A DNA stretch of 64,000 bases from an uncultured Pseudomonadales bacterium (lineage in GTDB: Bacteria; Pseudomonadota; Gammaproteobacteria; Pseudomonadales; Pseudohongiellaceae). Below, one piece after another: positions 20,020 to 28,801 of this stretch. The translations under genes and the position numbers were made by a program. Numbering within the stretch: the stretch's first letter is position 1; each line of letters opens with the position of its first letter. Under the pieces are notes generated by a model, which saw only the letters and a program-made list of their open reading frames with translations, had not been told where the DNA came from and made no database searches. The stretch is taken from positions 1-64,000 of the forward strand of contig CALSUH010000011.1 in NCBI GenBank assembly GCA_943789485.1, given 5' to 3'.

Positions 20020-20065
20020 GCTGCGCATTTTGTCAACACCATGGTTTCCCTGTCCCTAGTGACTG

Positions 20066-20100
20066 TTGTCACATACTTTGCAGATCGCTAGGTGTATAAT
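20066..20100 (+). promoter_or_regulatory. Putative promoter of rnr
   Basis: A consensus -10 TATAAT lies at 20095-20100, 31 bases before the rnr ATG. The best -35-like hexamer, TTGTCA (20066-20071), is 23 bases away, longer than ideal, so only the -10 is persuasive. Confidence 0.4.
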
Positions 20101-20131
20101 GCTACTTTCTTATTTCTAGTATCCTTCCTTA

Positions 20132-22666
20132 ATGTCTAAAACCCCAAAATCTAAAGATCCCCACGCGCAGCGTGAGGCTGAAAACTACGCCAATCCCATT
20201 CCCAGCCGGGAATTTATTCTTCAGCTGTTAGAGCAGATAGGTGAGCCAATCGGCCATCTGGCGCTTTGTGAGCAGATGAAATTAACTTCCGAGGAGCAGA
20301 TCGAGGCGTTACGTCGGCGATTGATCGCGATGAGTCGTGATGGTCAGATCATCAGCAATCGGCGGGGCCTCTTCGGCTTGGCTGCGCATATGGATCTGCT
20401 CAAGGGTCGTATCCAGGGAAACAAAGACGGCTATGGATTCTTCATTCCTGAAGATGGCTCCGGTGACATGTTCCTCGGTACGCGTGAGATGGAGAAATTA
20501 TTTGATGGCGATGAGGTGCTTGCGCGGCATTCCGGGTTCGATAATCGTGGCCGGCGCGAAGGCATGGTCGTCGAGATACTCAAGCGCCGCTTCGAGCAGA
20601 TAGTTGGTCGCTACTACCGTGAAGATGGATTCGGCATTCTGGTTCCCGATAGCAAACGAGTGAGCCATGAGATTTTAATTCCAGATCAGAATGCGGGCAG
20701 CGCAGAAGATGGTCAGTTCGTCGTTGCGGAAATTACCGAATATCCTAGCAAGCGACGCAAAGCGGTCGCAAAAATTGTCGAGGTTCTCGGCGATAGCACG
20801 ACTCCCGGTTTAGAAATAGAAGTAGCTGTGCGCAGTCACGACATTCCCCATGTCTGGCCTTCTGCCGTAGAAAAAGAAACTTATCGCTTTGCAGAAGAGG
20901 TCGGTGAAGCCGATCTTCAAGGACGCGCAGATTTACGCGATATTCCATTCGTTACCATCGACGGCGAAGACGCGAAAGATTTCGATGATGCGGTGTTTGC
21001 GCGGCAGCATAAAGGGGGGGGCTGGACACTCTTCGTTGCGATCGCCGATGTCTCACACTACGTGAAGATTGGCAGCGCGTTAGATGAAGAAGCTATTACG
21101 CGAGCGACCTCTGTCTATTTTCCGGGCCACGTGATTCCCATGTTGCCCGAAAAACTCTCCAATGGCCTCTGCTCATTGAAGCCCAAAGTCGACAGGCTGA
21201 CGATGGTGTGCGAGATGGAGATATCGGCAAGTGGTGAGATGACTGACTACAGTTTTTATGAGGCAGTTATTCATTCTCATGGGCGCATGACCTACAACGA
21301 AGTTTCCGATATCGTCGAACTTGCTGAGAATGATGCCCAGAAGAGCATACAGGCAACTATTAAGAAACGTCATGAGTCCCTCATTGAGCACTTCGAAAAT
21401 CTATATTCTCTTTTTCATGCATTAAGAGCCGTAAGAGATCGTGGCGGCGCTATGGATTTCGACACGACGGAAACGCGCATCGTATTCGGTGAAGACAGGA
21501 AGATACGAGAGATCGTCCCGGTGTTTCGTAATGACGCGCATCGCTTGATCGAAGAATGCATGCTGTGCGCGAACGTAGCCGCTGCACGCCTTTTGGAAGA
21601 CTCTAAGCTGCCCGCTCTGTACCGTGTGCATGAAGGCCCGAATCCGGCCAAGCTAGAGAATTTGCGCATGTTCCTCAAGGAGTTGGACCTGCATCTTCCC
21701 GGTGGAGACAAGCCAGAGCCCGCGGACTACCAGTATGTTCTGAAGCAGATGGCGGGTCGTCCCGACCGTATTTTATTGCAGACGATGCTGATTCGTTCCT
21801 TGATGCAGGCCGTTTATTCGCCTGAAAATCTAGGGCATTTCGGTTTGGGCTATGATGCCTATGCGCACTTCACTTCACCGATTCGTCGTTACCCAGACTT
21901 GTTGGTGCATCGTGCGATCCGTTACCTAGTTCGTAACAAGCCCGGCGCTCATGTTAAGAAGCAACCTGGAGCGGCAGATCTTGCGAAGAAAACAATTTAC
22001 CCTTTCGACTTAAAACAGATGGTCGAGTTGGGTGAGATCTGTTCGACTTCTGAGCGCCGTGCTGATGCGGCGAGCTATAGCGTTATCGATGCGCTGAAAT
22101 GTGAATACATGCAGGATCGAGTGGGAGACGAGTTCATAGGTACCGTTACCTCGGTGACGAGCTTTGGCTTGTTTGTAGAGCTGAATGAAATTTACGTTGA
22201 AGGCTTGGTGCATATCAGCGAGCTTAGCAACGATTACTACCACTTCGATCCAGTGCATCATAGCTTGAGTGGTGAGCGCAGCCAGAAAACCTATCGTCTG
22301 GGTGACAGCGTTGAAGTTAAGGTTGTGCGCGTTGATCTGGATGAAAAAAAGATCGACCTGCAAATGGTTGGCTTGAAGCAGTCGGCCAAAAAATTCGGCA
22401 AGTCGAAAGCCAAAATAGCTGATTCTAAAAAGCCGCAATCGAAAAAAGAAAAGCACGCTAAAAAGAAAATTGATTCTTCGAAGAAGCCGAAACCCTCGAA
22501 GAAATTGAAGCACAAGAAACGCCAGGCCAATGCACAGTCTAAATCTGGAAAAGGAACAGCTGCGACAAAGACTCGTGGAAAGAAGGCTAGTGCGGAGTCC
22601 GGAAAGCCTAAAAAGAAACCTTCGTCCAGACGCAGCAAGAAACCGAACGCGAAGCCCAGAGCGTAA
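20132..22666 (+). CDS. rnr: Ribonuclease R
   Basis: RNase R is a processive 3'-to-5' exoribonuclease that degrades structured RNA and takes part in tmRNA-linked quality control. The 844-aa protein has an N-terminal winged-helix domain (about 25-90), cold-shock domains (about 90-250), an RNB catalytic domain with the acidic metal-binding cluster DGEDAKDFDDA (about 275-286), an S1 domain (about 660-745, VTSFGLFVELNEIYVEGLVH), and a long Lys/Ser-rich tail (about 750-844). It leads the conserved rnr-rlmB-rpsF-rpsR-rplI-dnaB segment. Confidence 0.96.
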   Translation: MSKTPKSKDPHAQREAENYANPIPSREFILQLLEQIGEPIGHLALCEQMKLTSEEQIEALRRRLIAMSRDGQIISNRRGLFGLAAHMDLLKGRIQGNKDGYGFFIPEDGSGDMFLGTREMEKLFDGDEVLARHSGFDNRGRREGMVVEILKRRFEQIVGRYYREDGFGILVPDSKRVSHEILIPDQNAGSAEDGQFVVAEITEYPSKRRKAVAKIVEVLGDSTTPGLEIEVAVRSHDIPHVWPSAVEKETYRFAEEVGEADLQGRADLRDIPFVTIDGEDAKDFDDAVFARQHKGGGWTLFVAIADVSHYVKIGSALDEEAITRATSVYFPGHVIPMLPEKLSNGLCSLKPKVDRLTMVCEMEISASGEMTDYSFYEAVIHSHGRMTYNEVSDIVELAENDAQKSIQATIKKRHESLIEHFENLYSLFHALRAVRDRGGAMDFDTTETRIVFGEDRKIREIVPVFRNDAHRLIEECMLCANVAAARLLEDSKLPALYRVHEGPNPAKLENLRMFLKELDLHLPGGDKPEPADYQYVLKQMAGRPDRILLQTMLIRSLMQAVYSPENLGHFGLGYDAYAHFTSPIRRYPDLLVHRAIRYLVRNKPGAHVKKQPGAADLAKKTIYPFDLKQMVELGEICSTSERRADAASYSVIDALKCEYMQDRVGDEFIGTVTSVTSFGLFVELNEIYVEGLVHISELSNDYYHFDPVHHSLSGERSQKTYRLGDSVEVKVVRVDLDEKKIDLQMVGLKQSAKKFGKSKAKIADSKKPQSKKEKHAKKKIDSSKKPKPSKKLKHKKRQANAQSKSGKGTAATKTRGKKASAESGKPKKKPSSRRSKKPNAKPRA

Positions 22667-22722
22667 CTGCCAGCTTAGTCCTGAGTGTAAACAGGGTCTT
22701 AATAAGAATAACAACGATCATT

Positions 22723-23487
22723 ATGAAGAACGAAAAAGACAATCAAGGAAAAGTAATTGGCATACATGCGGTATCCGAGCTACTCGTTCAGCGACCGGGG
22801 TCTGTAAGCCGGCTGCTAATCCAGCTTGGTAGAAACGACAAGCGCATCAATGAGATTCGAGAGCTGGCGGATGCTGGGAATGTAACGGTAGAAGAACTCA
22901 GCAAGCAAGCCTTCGAGAGAGAATTCGAGGGTGTGCATCAAGGTGTTGCTGCCATCGCGGAATTTGAAAACAGTACTCTGTCAGAACAGAGTCTGTTCGA
23001 GTTGCTGAAGGACTTAGACCATCCACCTTTATTGCTGATACTGGATGGTGTTACCGATCCCCATAACTTGGGAGCCTGCCTGCGCAGCGCGGATGCGGCA
23101 GGCGTCGATGCCGTGATCATCCCCAAGGATAACTCCGTGGGCCTGAACACTACCGTGCGCAAGGTGGCCTGTGGGGCTGCGGAGACGGTCAATCTTGTCT
23201 CGGTGACGAATCTAGCTCGTTGTCTAGACAAGCTGAAGGAAGAAGGAGTCTGGCTCGTCGGTGCCGATGATCAGGCAAGCTGCACCCTTTATGATCAAGA
23301 TTTAGGTGGTGCGATAGCGTTGATCATGGGCTCGGAGGGACGGGGTCTGCGCCGTCTGACGCTCAAGAGCTGCGACTTTTTGATATCTATCCCTATGGCG
23401 GGGGCGCTCAGTAGTCTAAACGTATCCGTGGCAACGGGAGTTTGCTTGTATGAGGCTCGTAGGCAGCGAATTAGCAGTAACAGTTAG
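22723..23487 (+). CDS. rlmB: 23S rRNA (guanosine-2'-O-)-methyltransferase RlmB
   Basis: A SPOUT-class (TrmH family) methyltransferase that methylates G2251 of 23S rRNA in E. coli. The 254-aa protein has an N-terminal L30e-like substrate domain (about 1-80) and the knotted SPOUT domain with LDGVTDPHNLGACLRSADAA, IMGSEGRGLRR and the C-terminal IPMAGALSSLNVSVATGVCL. It follows rnr by 56 bases and is likely co-transcribed. Confidence 0.94.
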   Translation: MKNEKDNQGKVIGIHAVSELLVQRPGSVSRLLIQLGRNDKRINEIRELADAGNVTVEELSKQAFEREFEGVHQGVAAIAEFENSTLSEQSLFELLKDLDHPPLLLILDGVTDPHNLGACLRSADAAGVDAVIIPKDNSVGLNTTVRKVACGAAETVNLVSVTNLARCLDKLKEEGVWLVGADDQASCTLYDQDLGGAIALIMGSEGRGLRRLTLKSCDFLISIPMAGALSSLNVSVATGVCLYEARRQRISSNS

Positions 23488-23691
23488 GCAACGAACGAGC
23501 GAATAGGCAGGATCGGGCTATTATCGGTGATTAAGTCCTCTCAAGTAGGACTAAAGCTTGCATCCCCCACTCAGAATCCCTAGAATTCCCCCTCGTTTTT
23601 ATCTGCGGGGCTAGTTTCCGTAGCTACATAACTCCTTGTCTTACCGCGCACAGCAGTGTTTGAGGAAGGCATTAACCCAGAAGGAGTCTCT

Positions 23692-24255
23692 ATGAGACAC
23701 TATGAAGTTGTATTCTTGGTGCATCCCGACCAGTCAGAACAGGTCCCAGGGATGATCGAGCGCTATACTCAGTTGATGAATGACAGCGGTGGTCAGATTC
23801 ACCGATTGGAAGACTGGGGCAGACGCCAACTCGCCTATCCAATAAACAAGATCCACAAAGCACACTATGTACTCTTGAACATAGAGTGCAACGGTGAGGC
23901 CTTGGAAGAACTTACTACGCTATTTCGCTTCAATGACGCGGTTATCCGTAACCTAGTTATTAAGACTAAGGCAGCTGTAACTGAAGAAACCTTTATTCTG
24001 AAGGGCGAGCGCGAAGGCAAAGAGCGCAAGCAACGTGCCGAGCAGAAGCGCAAGATGGAAGATGATGCAGCCGCAGCGTCGGCAGCGAAAGCAGCTGAAG
24101 AAGCTGCCGCTCTTGCTGAAGAGGCTCCTGTAGCTGCTCCGGAAGCACCAGCTGAAGAAGCTGCTCCGGAAGCACCAGCTGAAGAAGCTGCCCCGGAAGC
24201 ACCAGCTGAAGAAGCTGCTCCGGAAGCACCAGCTGAAGAAGAGAAGCAGGACTAA
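23692..24255 (+). CDS. rpsF: 30S ribosomal protein S6 with long acidic repeat tail
   Basis: S6 binds S18 on the platform of the small subunit. Residues 1-100 are a normal S6 ([39 protein letters not shown]). ATG 23692 is chosen because AAGGAG at 23681-23686 precedes it and MRHYE is the standard start; the frame is open to 23656. The protein is 187 aa, clearly longer than the roughly 135 aa of E. coli S6, because of a tail rich in Ala, Glu and Pro made of four 9-residue repeats. In many bacteria an RNA in the rpsF leader binds S6:S18; I could not confirm such a motif here. Confidence 0.95.
   Translation: MRHYEVVFLVHPDQSEQVPGMIERYTQLMNDSGGQIHRLEDWGRRQLAYPINKIHKAHYVLLNIECNGEALEELTTLFRFNDAVIRNLVIKTKAAVTEETFILKGEREGKERKQRAEQKRKMEDDAAAASAAKAAEEAAALAEEAPVAAPEAPAEEAAPEAPAEEAAPEAPAEEAAPEAPAEEEKQD
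24133..24240 (+). repeat. Four tandem 27-bp repeats inside rpsF
   Basis: Units at 24133-24159, 24160-24186, 24187-24213 and 24214-24240 are identical except for one T-to-C change in the third. Each encodes AAPEAPAEE. In-frame repeats of this type can gain or lose units by slippage without breaking the gene. Confidence 0.9.
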
Positions 24256-24316
24256 GTCACTGCAAATCCGAACCCATTCTTAGAAAGAATAGAGATAGAC
24301 AGACAGGATAAAAATT

Positions 24317-24547
24317 ATGGCTCGTTATTTTAGACGACGTAAATTCTGCAAATTTACTGCAGAAGGCACAGTAGAAATAGATTACAAAGATCTTGAAACC
24401 TTGAAAGCCTATGTTTCTGAGACGGGCAAGATTGTCCCTAGCAGAATCACAGGCACGAAGGCTCGTTATCAGCGTCAGCTATCAACAGCGATTAAACGTG
24501 CGCGCTACTTGGCGTTGATTCCTTATACGGATAGCCACCAGGTTTAA
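24317..24547 (+). CDS. rpsR: 30S ribosomal protein S18
   Basis: The 76-aa partner of S6. [17 protein letters not shown] and [20 protein letters not shown] are diagnostic. It lies 61 bases after rpsF in the conserved rpsF-rpsR-rplI unit. Confidence 0.97.
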   Translation: MARYFRRRKFCKFTAEGTVEIDYKDLETLKAYVSETGKIVPSRITGTKARYQRQLSTAIKRARYLALIPYTDSHQV

Positions 24548-24559
24548 AAGGTTATAAGC

Positions 24560-25387
24560 ATGCGCGGCCTTGCTGAATTCGTAATGAAGGGACGCAAGCA
24601 GGCCATAATGGCAGTACTGCTGTTAGGTCTGATACCTATCGTAAATTTTCTAAGCCCGGTAGTCATCGGCTTAGTCGTATTACGCAAAGGTGTAATCGAG
24701 GCAACGCAGGTTTTGGTTTGGGCCATATTTCCGATAGGAGGGTGGGCCATCGCAGGCGATCCGGTTCCCTTGATTATGTTATTGGGAATTACTGGGTTGG
24801 CAGGACTACTGAGAGCATCAGAATCTTGGGAGTTTACCCTGTTAGGGGCAATCGCCGTTGGTGTTTGCGTAGAGGTTTATTTGCGTTTGCAGCCGGCAGT
24901 GTTGGATTTGATCTTTCTTCAGATGCAGCCCTACTTCGATGCAAACGGTATACAAGGCGAGCAATTGGATTCGCTGAGAAATGTTATGACCAGCTTTATG
25001 GGCGCGGTCTATATGTTTCTCGCCATAATCCTGCTGATGTTGTCTCGCTGGATGCAGGCTGCGCTTTACAATCCCGGTGGATTTCAAAAAGAATTCCATG
25101 GACTCCGGGTAGAACAAAAAGTAGCACTGCTCCTAGTCGGCTTAATGATGCTGGCAAATTTTGAAATACTCATCCCACAGAGTTGGATGCTGTATTTGGT
25201 TTTACCGCTGATGTTCTCCGGGCTTGCCCTAGTGCATGCAGTGGTGGCGGCAAAGAAGTTATCAAGCCTCTGGTTAGCTGTATTGTATGCGCTAATCGTG
25301 TTGCCCCTTATAGCGAATATGATCGTGTTGCTTGCACTTTTAGATAGCTGGTACGACTTTAGAACGCGCCTGCAAAAGCCGGCTTAA
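24560..25387 (+). CDS. DUF2232 multi-pass membrane protein
   Basis: A 275-aa membrane protein with about eight hydrophobic segments. Its place between rpsR and rplI is the conserved position of the DUF2232 family in Pseudomonas-like genomes (PA4933 type). The function is unknown. It begins 12 bases after rpsR, so it is in the ribosomal protein unit. Confidence 0.8.
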   Translation: MRGLAEFVMKGRKQAIMAVLLLGLIPIVNFLSPVVIGLVVLRKGVIEATQVLVWAIFPIGGWAIAGDPVPLIMLLGITGLAGLLRASESWEFTLLGAIAVGVCVEVYLRLQPAVLDLIFLQMQPYFDANGIQGEQLDSLRNVMTSFMGAVYMFLAIILLMLSRWMQAALYNPGGFQKEFHGLRVEQKVALLLVGLMMLANFEILIPQSWMLYLVLPLMFSGLALVHAVVAAKKLSSLWLAVLYALIVLPLIANMIVLLALLDSWYDFRTRLQKPA

Positions 25388-25444
25388 ACAGAATGAAGCA
25401 TTGGCAGTCAGTGCTAGATAAGAATTACAGATGAGGAAGAACAA

Positions 25445-26014
25445 ATGAACGTTATCTTGCTTGAAAAAATGGCAAACCTGGGTGAAATCGGCGACACCGC
25501 TAATGTGAAATCTGGATTTGCGCGTAACTTCTTATTTCCAAAAGGAAAAGCGATACCTGCGTCAAAGCAGAATCTGGCTGATTTTGACTCTCGTAGAGCA
25601 GAACTAATGGCCGCTCACGATTCGAACGTCGCTACGGCGCAGAAGCGCCAGGGTATCGTTGCTGGTGTTGCGCTGAGCATGCAGGTTAATGCGAGCGATG
25701 AAGGCAAGCTATTCGGCTCTGTTGGTACTCAGAATATTGCGGACGCTTTGAACGAGCAATGCGGGTCCGATATCGTTAAGGCAGAAGTATTGTTGCCAAA
25801 CGGTGTTATCCGCGAGTTGGGTAGCTTTGAGGTCGTATTGAATCTTGGCTACGAAGTGACTGCGACTATCAACCTTGCAGTACAAAATCTTGATGCTGTT
25901 GCGGGTATCAGTGCTGACGGCAGTATGATCGAAGAGATCATCGAGGCCGAGGCTGCTGAAAAGGCTGTGCAGGAAGTAACTGAGCAAGCCGAAGAAGAGA
26001 CAAAGGAAGATTAA
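25445..26014 (+). CDS. rplI: 50S ribosomal protein L9 with acidic C-terminal extension
   Basis: L9 binds 23S rRNA near the L1 stalk and helps maintain reading frame. The first 150 residues are standard (MNVILLEKMANLGEIGDTAN, GFARNFLFPKGKAIPAS). The 189-aa total exceeds the usual 148-150 because of an acidic tail (EEIIEAEAAEKAVQEVTEQA and on) that is not part of the ordinary fold. GAGGAAGAAC precedes ATG 25445. A strong terminator follows the gene. Confidence 0.95.
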   Translation: MNVILLEKMANLGEIGDTANVKSGFARNFLFPKGKAIPASKQNLADFDSRRAELMAAHDSNVATAQKRQGIVAGVALSMQVNASDEGKLFGSVGTQNIADALNEQCGSDIVKAEVLLPNGVIRELGSFEVVLNLGYEVTATINLAVQNLDAVAGISADGSMIEEIIEAEAAEKAVQEVTEQAEEETKED

Positions 26015-26074
26015 GACAGGATCATCTGGGCTGGAGGAGTCTGCTCTAGCCCTTGACCAATCTATCTTCATCAA

Positions 26075-26108
26075 GCACCATCTGTTCACTCAGATGGTGC
26101 TTTTTTTT
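26075..26108 (+). terminator. Rho-independent terminator after rplI
   Basis: Perfect 10-bp stem GCACCATCTG/CAGATGGTGC (26075-26084 and 26091-26100), 6-base loop, then eight T residues. It ends the rpsF-rpsR-DUF2232-rplI unit ahead of dnaB. Confidence 0.92.
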
Positions 26109-26153
26109 CACCTTCATTCTCAGATCAAGCTCTAGAACACACAGAAGCAAAAG

Positions 26154-27560
26154 ATGTCTTTCGATACCCCTCATAGCCCTCAAAGCCGTGAAATTAATAA
26201 TGTAGCGGCATTAAAAGTACCGCCTCACTCTGTTGATGCGGAGCAAGCGGTATTGGGCGGTCTGATGTTGGACAATACTGAATGGGACAATTTGGCGGAT
26301 GTGCTGCTTCCCGAAGACTTCTATCGGCCGGAGCATCAAATTATATTCCGCGTGATGTCTCAGCAGAGTGAAGCCAGTAGTCCTATCGATGTGGTGACAT
26401 TGGTGGAATCCCTCAATAGCCTGAACGAATTGGAGGGTGCCGGTGGCGTGGAATACCTGGGCGAACTAACAGACAATGCCAGAGGCACGGCGAATATACA
26501 TGCCTACGCCGAGATCATCCGCGAGCGGGCAATTCTGCGCCGGCTGATCAGTGTCGCTAACGGCATTGCCAACAGTGGCTACAACACTGGTGGTAAGAAG
26601 GCCGCTGTGGTCTTGGATGAGGCAGAGCAAGAAGTCTTTAGCATTGCGGATGAGCGACCGCAGGATAAGGGCCCCGTCCCGATCAATCCTTTGCTCAGCA
26701 AGGCCGTGGATAGGATCGATGAACTTGCGGGCATGGATGGCAGCCTCACGGGACTGTCCACTGGCTTTACCGATCTTGATGAGATGACCTCCGGCTGGCA
26801 GAAATCGGATTTGGTTATCGTCGCCGGAAGGCCCTCTATGGGTAAGACGGCATTTGCTATGAACTTGGTTGAGAATGCAGTGATGAGCACTGACGATCCA
26901 GTGCTGGTCTTCAGCCTCGAGATGCCGGCACAGAGCCTCATCTTTCGAATGCTTTCTTCGATCGGCAAGCTTGATCAGACCAAACTGCGTACCGGACAAT
27001 TAACAGAAGAAGATTGGCCGGGCTTTAATAACGCTGTGGCGAAACTCAAAGACCGACCCCTTTTCATCGATGACAGTGCTGCATTGAGTCCGATGGAGAT
27101 GCGGGCGCGGGCACGCAGAATTGTGCGCGAGCATGGCAACCTAGGCATGGTGGTAGTAGACTATTTACAGTTAATGCAGATCAAAGGCTTCGGTGACAAT
27201 CGTGTCGGTGAGATCTCTGAGATATCGCGATCATTGAAGTTGTTGGCACGCGAGTTCGAGTGTCCAGTTATAGCCCTTTCGCAGCTCAATCGTAGCCTCG
27301 AACAACGACCTAACAAACGGCCGGTAATGTCGGACCTGCGAGAATCAGGTGCGATCGAGCAGGACGCCGATATTATTTCTTTCATCTACCGAGACGAAGT
27401 CTACAACGAGGACTCGCCGGACAAAGGAGTCGCCGAGGTGATTATTGGTAAGCACCGTAACGGTCCAATCGGTACAGTAAGACTGAGTTTCGTTGGCAAG
27501 TACACGCGCTTCGAAAATCATGCACAACCGAGATACGACGACAGCTACACCCATGGATAA
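26154..27560 (+). CDS. dnaB: Replicative DNA helicase DnaB
   Basis: DnaB is the hexameric 5'-to-3' helicase of the replication fork. The 468-aa protein has an N-terminal primase-interaction domain (about 20-120, VDAEQAVLGGLMLDNTEWD) and a RecA-like domain with Walker A AGRPSMGKTAFAMN, Walker B region MVVVDYLQLM, and ALSQLNRSLEQRPNKRPVMS. No intein interrupts the P-loop. It follows its own terminator-separated start after rplI. Confidence 0.96.
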   Translation: MSFDTPHSPQSREINNVAALKVPPHSVDAEQAVLGGLMLDNTEWDNLADVLLPEDFYRPEHQIIFRVMSQQSEASSPIDVVTLVESLNSLNELEGAGGVEYLGELTDNARGTANIHAYAEIIRERAILRRLISVANGIANSGYNTGGKKAAVVLDEAEQEVFSIADERPQDKGPVPINPLLSKAVDRIDELAGMDGSLTGLSTGFTDLDEMTSGWQKSDLVIVAGRPSMGKTAFAMNLVENAVMSTDDPVLVFSLEMPAQSLIFRMLSSIGKLDQTKLRTGQLTEEDWPGFNNAVAKLKDRPLFIDDSAALSPMEMRARARRIVREHGNLGMVVVDYLQLMQIKGFGDNRVGEISEISRSLKLLAREFECPVIALSQLNRSLEQRPNKRPVMSDLRESGAIEQDADIISFIYRDEVYNEDSPDKGVAEVIIGKHRNGPIGTVRLSFVGKYTRFENHAQPRYDDSYTHG

Positions 27561-27584
27561 TCATCCGCCACTGTCCAAGCAATC

Positions 27585-28736
27585 ATGATTGACCCCTCAC
27601 GAAGAGTTTGGGCTACGATAAACCTACGTGCGCTCAAGAAGAATCTCTCACAAGTAAGCAGCCATTGTCCTGAGTCACAAATCGTTCCTGTGATAAAGGC
27701 GAATGCCTATGGTCATGGTGTCGAACAAGTGGCTCTAGCGCTTCAGGCGGCGCACAAAAATTTTGCAGCCCTTGCGGTGGCTTCTATTGAAGAAGCTATG
27801 GAGCTGCGTACTCTAGGCATTAGCATCCCAATCCTCCTTCTCTGCGGCTTTCGCAACAAAGTGGAAATGAAGCGCTGCTTCGATAATAAGATTGAGCCTG
27901 TGATCCATTCGATGTATCAGTTTGAGGAGATTGATAAATATTTGGGGACGGAGCTTCTATCCGGGGTGGGTAGAGTCTGGGTGAAGTTCAATAGCGGCAT
28001 GAATCGACTCGGCCTCGACAACGAACAGGCCTTGCGAGTCTATGAAGAATTGCATCGGCACCCGGAGACAGAGGTCGTTCTCATGTCGCACCTAGCCAGC
28101 GCCGACGATCTCGAGAATCAATCAGCGGTTGAATTCACGCAGCGGCAGATAGCGGACTTCGATTCGCTCAAGCAGCAGGTCGCTAACTCGACGCAGGGGC
28201 CGGTGCAAGCTAGCCTCGCCGCCTCGGCCGGCATTTTGTCACTGCCCCAAACGCATCATCAAATTGTGCGGCCGGGATTCATGTTGTATGGCGGATCACC
28301 TTTTGGGAATCGCACTGCCGAGGAAATAGGGCTGTTGCCGGTTATGACGCTTCGCGCGAAGATCATTGCCATCAACAACGTTGAGGCGGGTGGCACCATC
28401 GGCTACGGCGCGATCCATCGTTGTGAGCAGTGCACGCGGGTAGGGATCGTCTCCGTAGGGTACGCAGATGGCTATCCACGTTCGGCGAAGAATGGTACGC
28501 CAGTTTTGGTTAATTCTAAGCAGGGGCTACGCCGCGCAGGACTACTAGGCCGAGTGTCTATGGATATGATTGCTATCGATTTGACTGGTCTCGATTCGGT
28601 AAAGATAGGCGCTGAGGTAGTGTTATGGGGAGACGGGCTTCCAGCGGATGAAGTAGCCCACTACGCAGATACAATTTCCTATGAATTGTTTTGCAAAGTC
28701 ACCAAGCGGGTTGAATTTTTCTATACTGACGAATGA
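27585..28736 (+). CDS. alr: Alanine racemase
   Basis: A PLP-dependent racemase that makes D-alanine for peptidoglycan. The 383-aa protein has the PLP lysine in VIKANAYGHG (N-terminal barrel) and the second catalytic base Tyr in GIVSVGYADGYPR; RVSMDMIAIDLT is also typical. It begins 24 bases after the dnaB stop, and the dnaB-alr order is the Pseudomonas arrangement. Confidence 0.95.
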   Translation: MIDPSRRVWATINLRALKKNLSQVSSHCPESQIVPVIKANAYGHGVEQVALALQAAHKNFAALAVASIEEAMELRTLGISIPILLLCGFRNKVEMKRCFDNKIEPVIHSMYQFEEIDKYLGTELLSGVGRVWVKFNSGMNRLGLDNEQALRVYEELHRHPETEVVLMSHLASADDLENQSAVEFTQRQIADFDSLKQQVANSTQGPVQASLAASAGILSLPQTHHQIVRPGFMLYGGSPFGNRTAEEIGLLPVMTLRAKIIAINNVEAGGTIGYGAIHRCEQCTRVGIVSVGYADGYPRSAKNGTPVLVNSKQGLRRAGLLGRVSMDMIAIDLTGLDSVKIGAEVVLWGDGLPADEVAHYADTISYELFCKVTKRVEFFYTDE

Positions 28737-28801
28737 CTTGAGATGCGTTTTTCTTCGCCCTATTTGTAATAAAGCAAACCACAAAAAGCTGAATACAGAG
28801 T

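Noticed and set aside
22010..22714. 234-codon minus-strand frame opposite the RNase R tail
   Set aside because: Arises from the Lys-codon-rich plus-strand tail; its composition (Leu/Phe/Arg) is the complement artefact.
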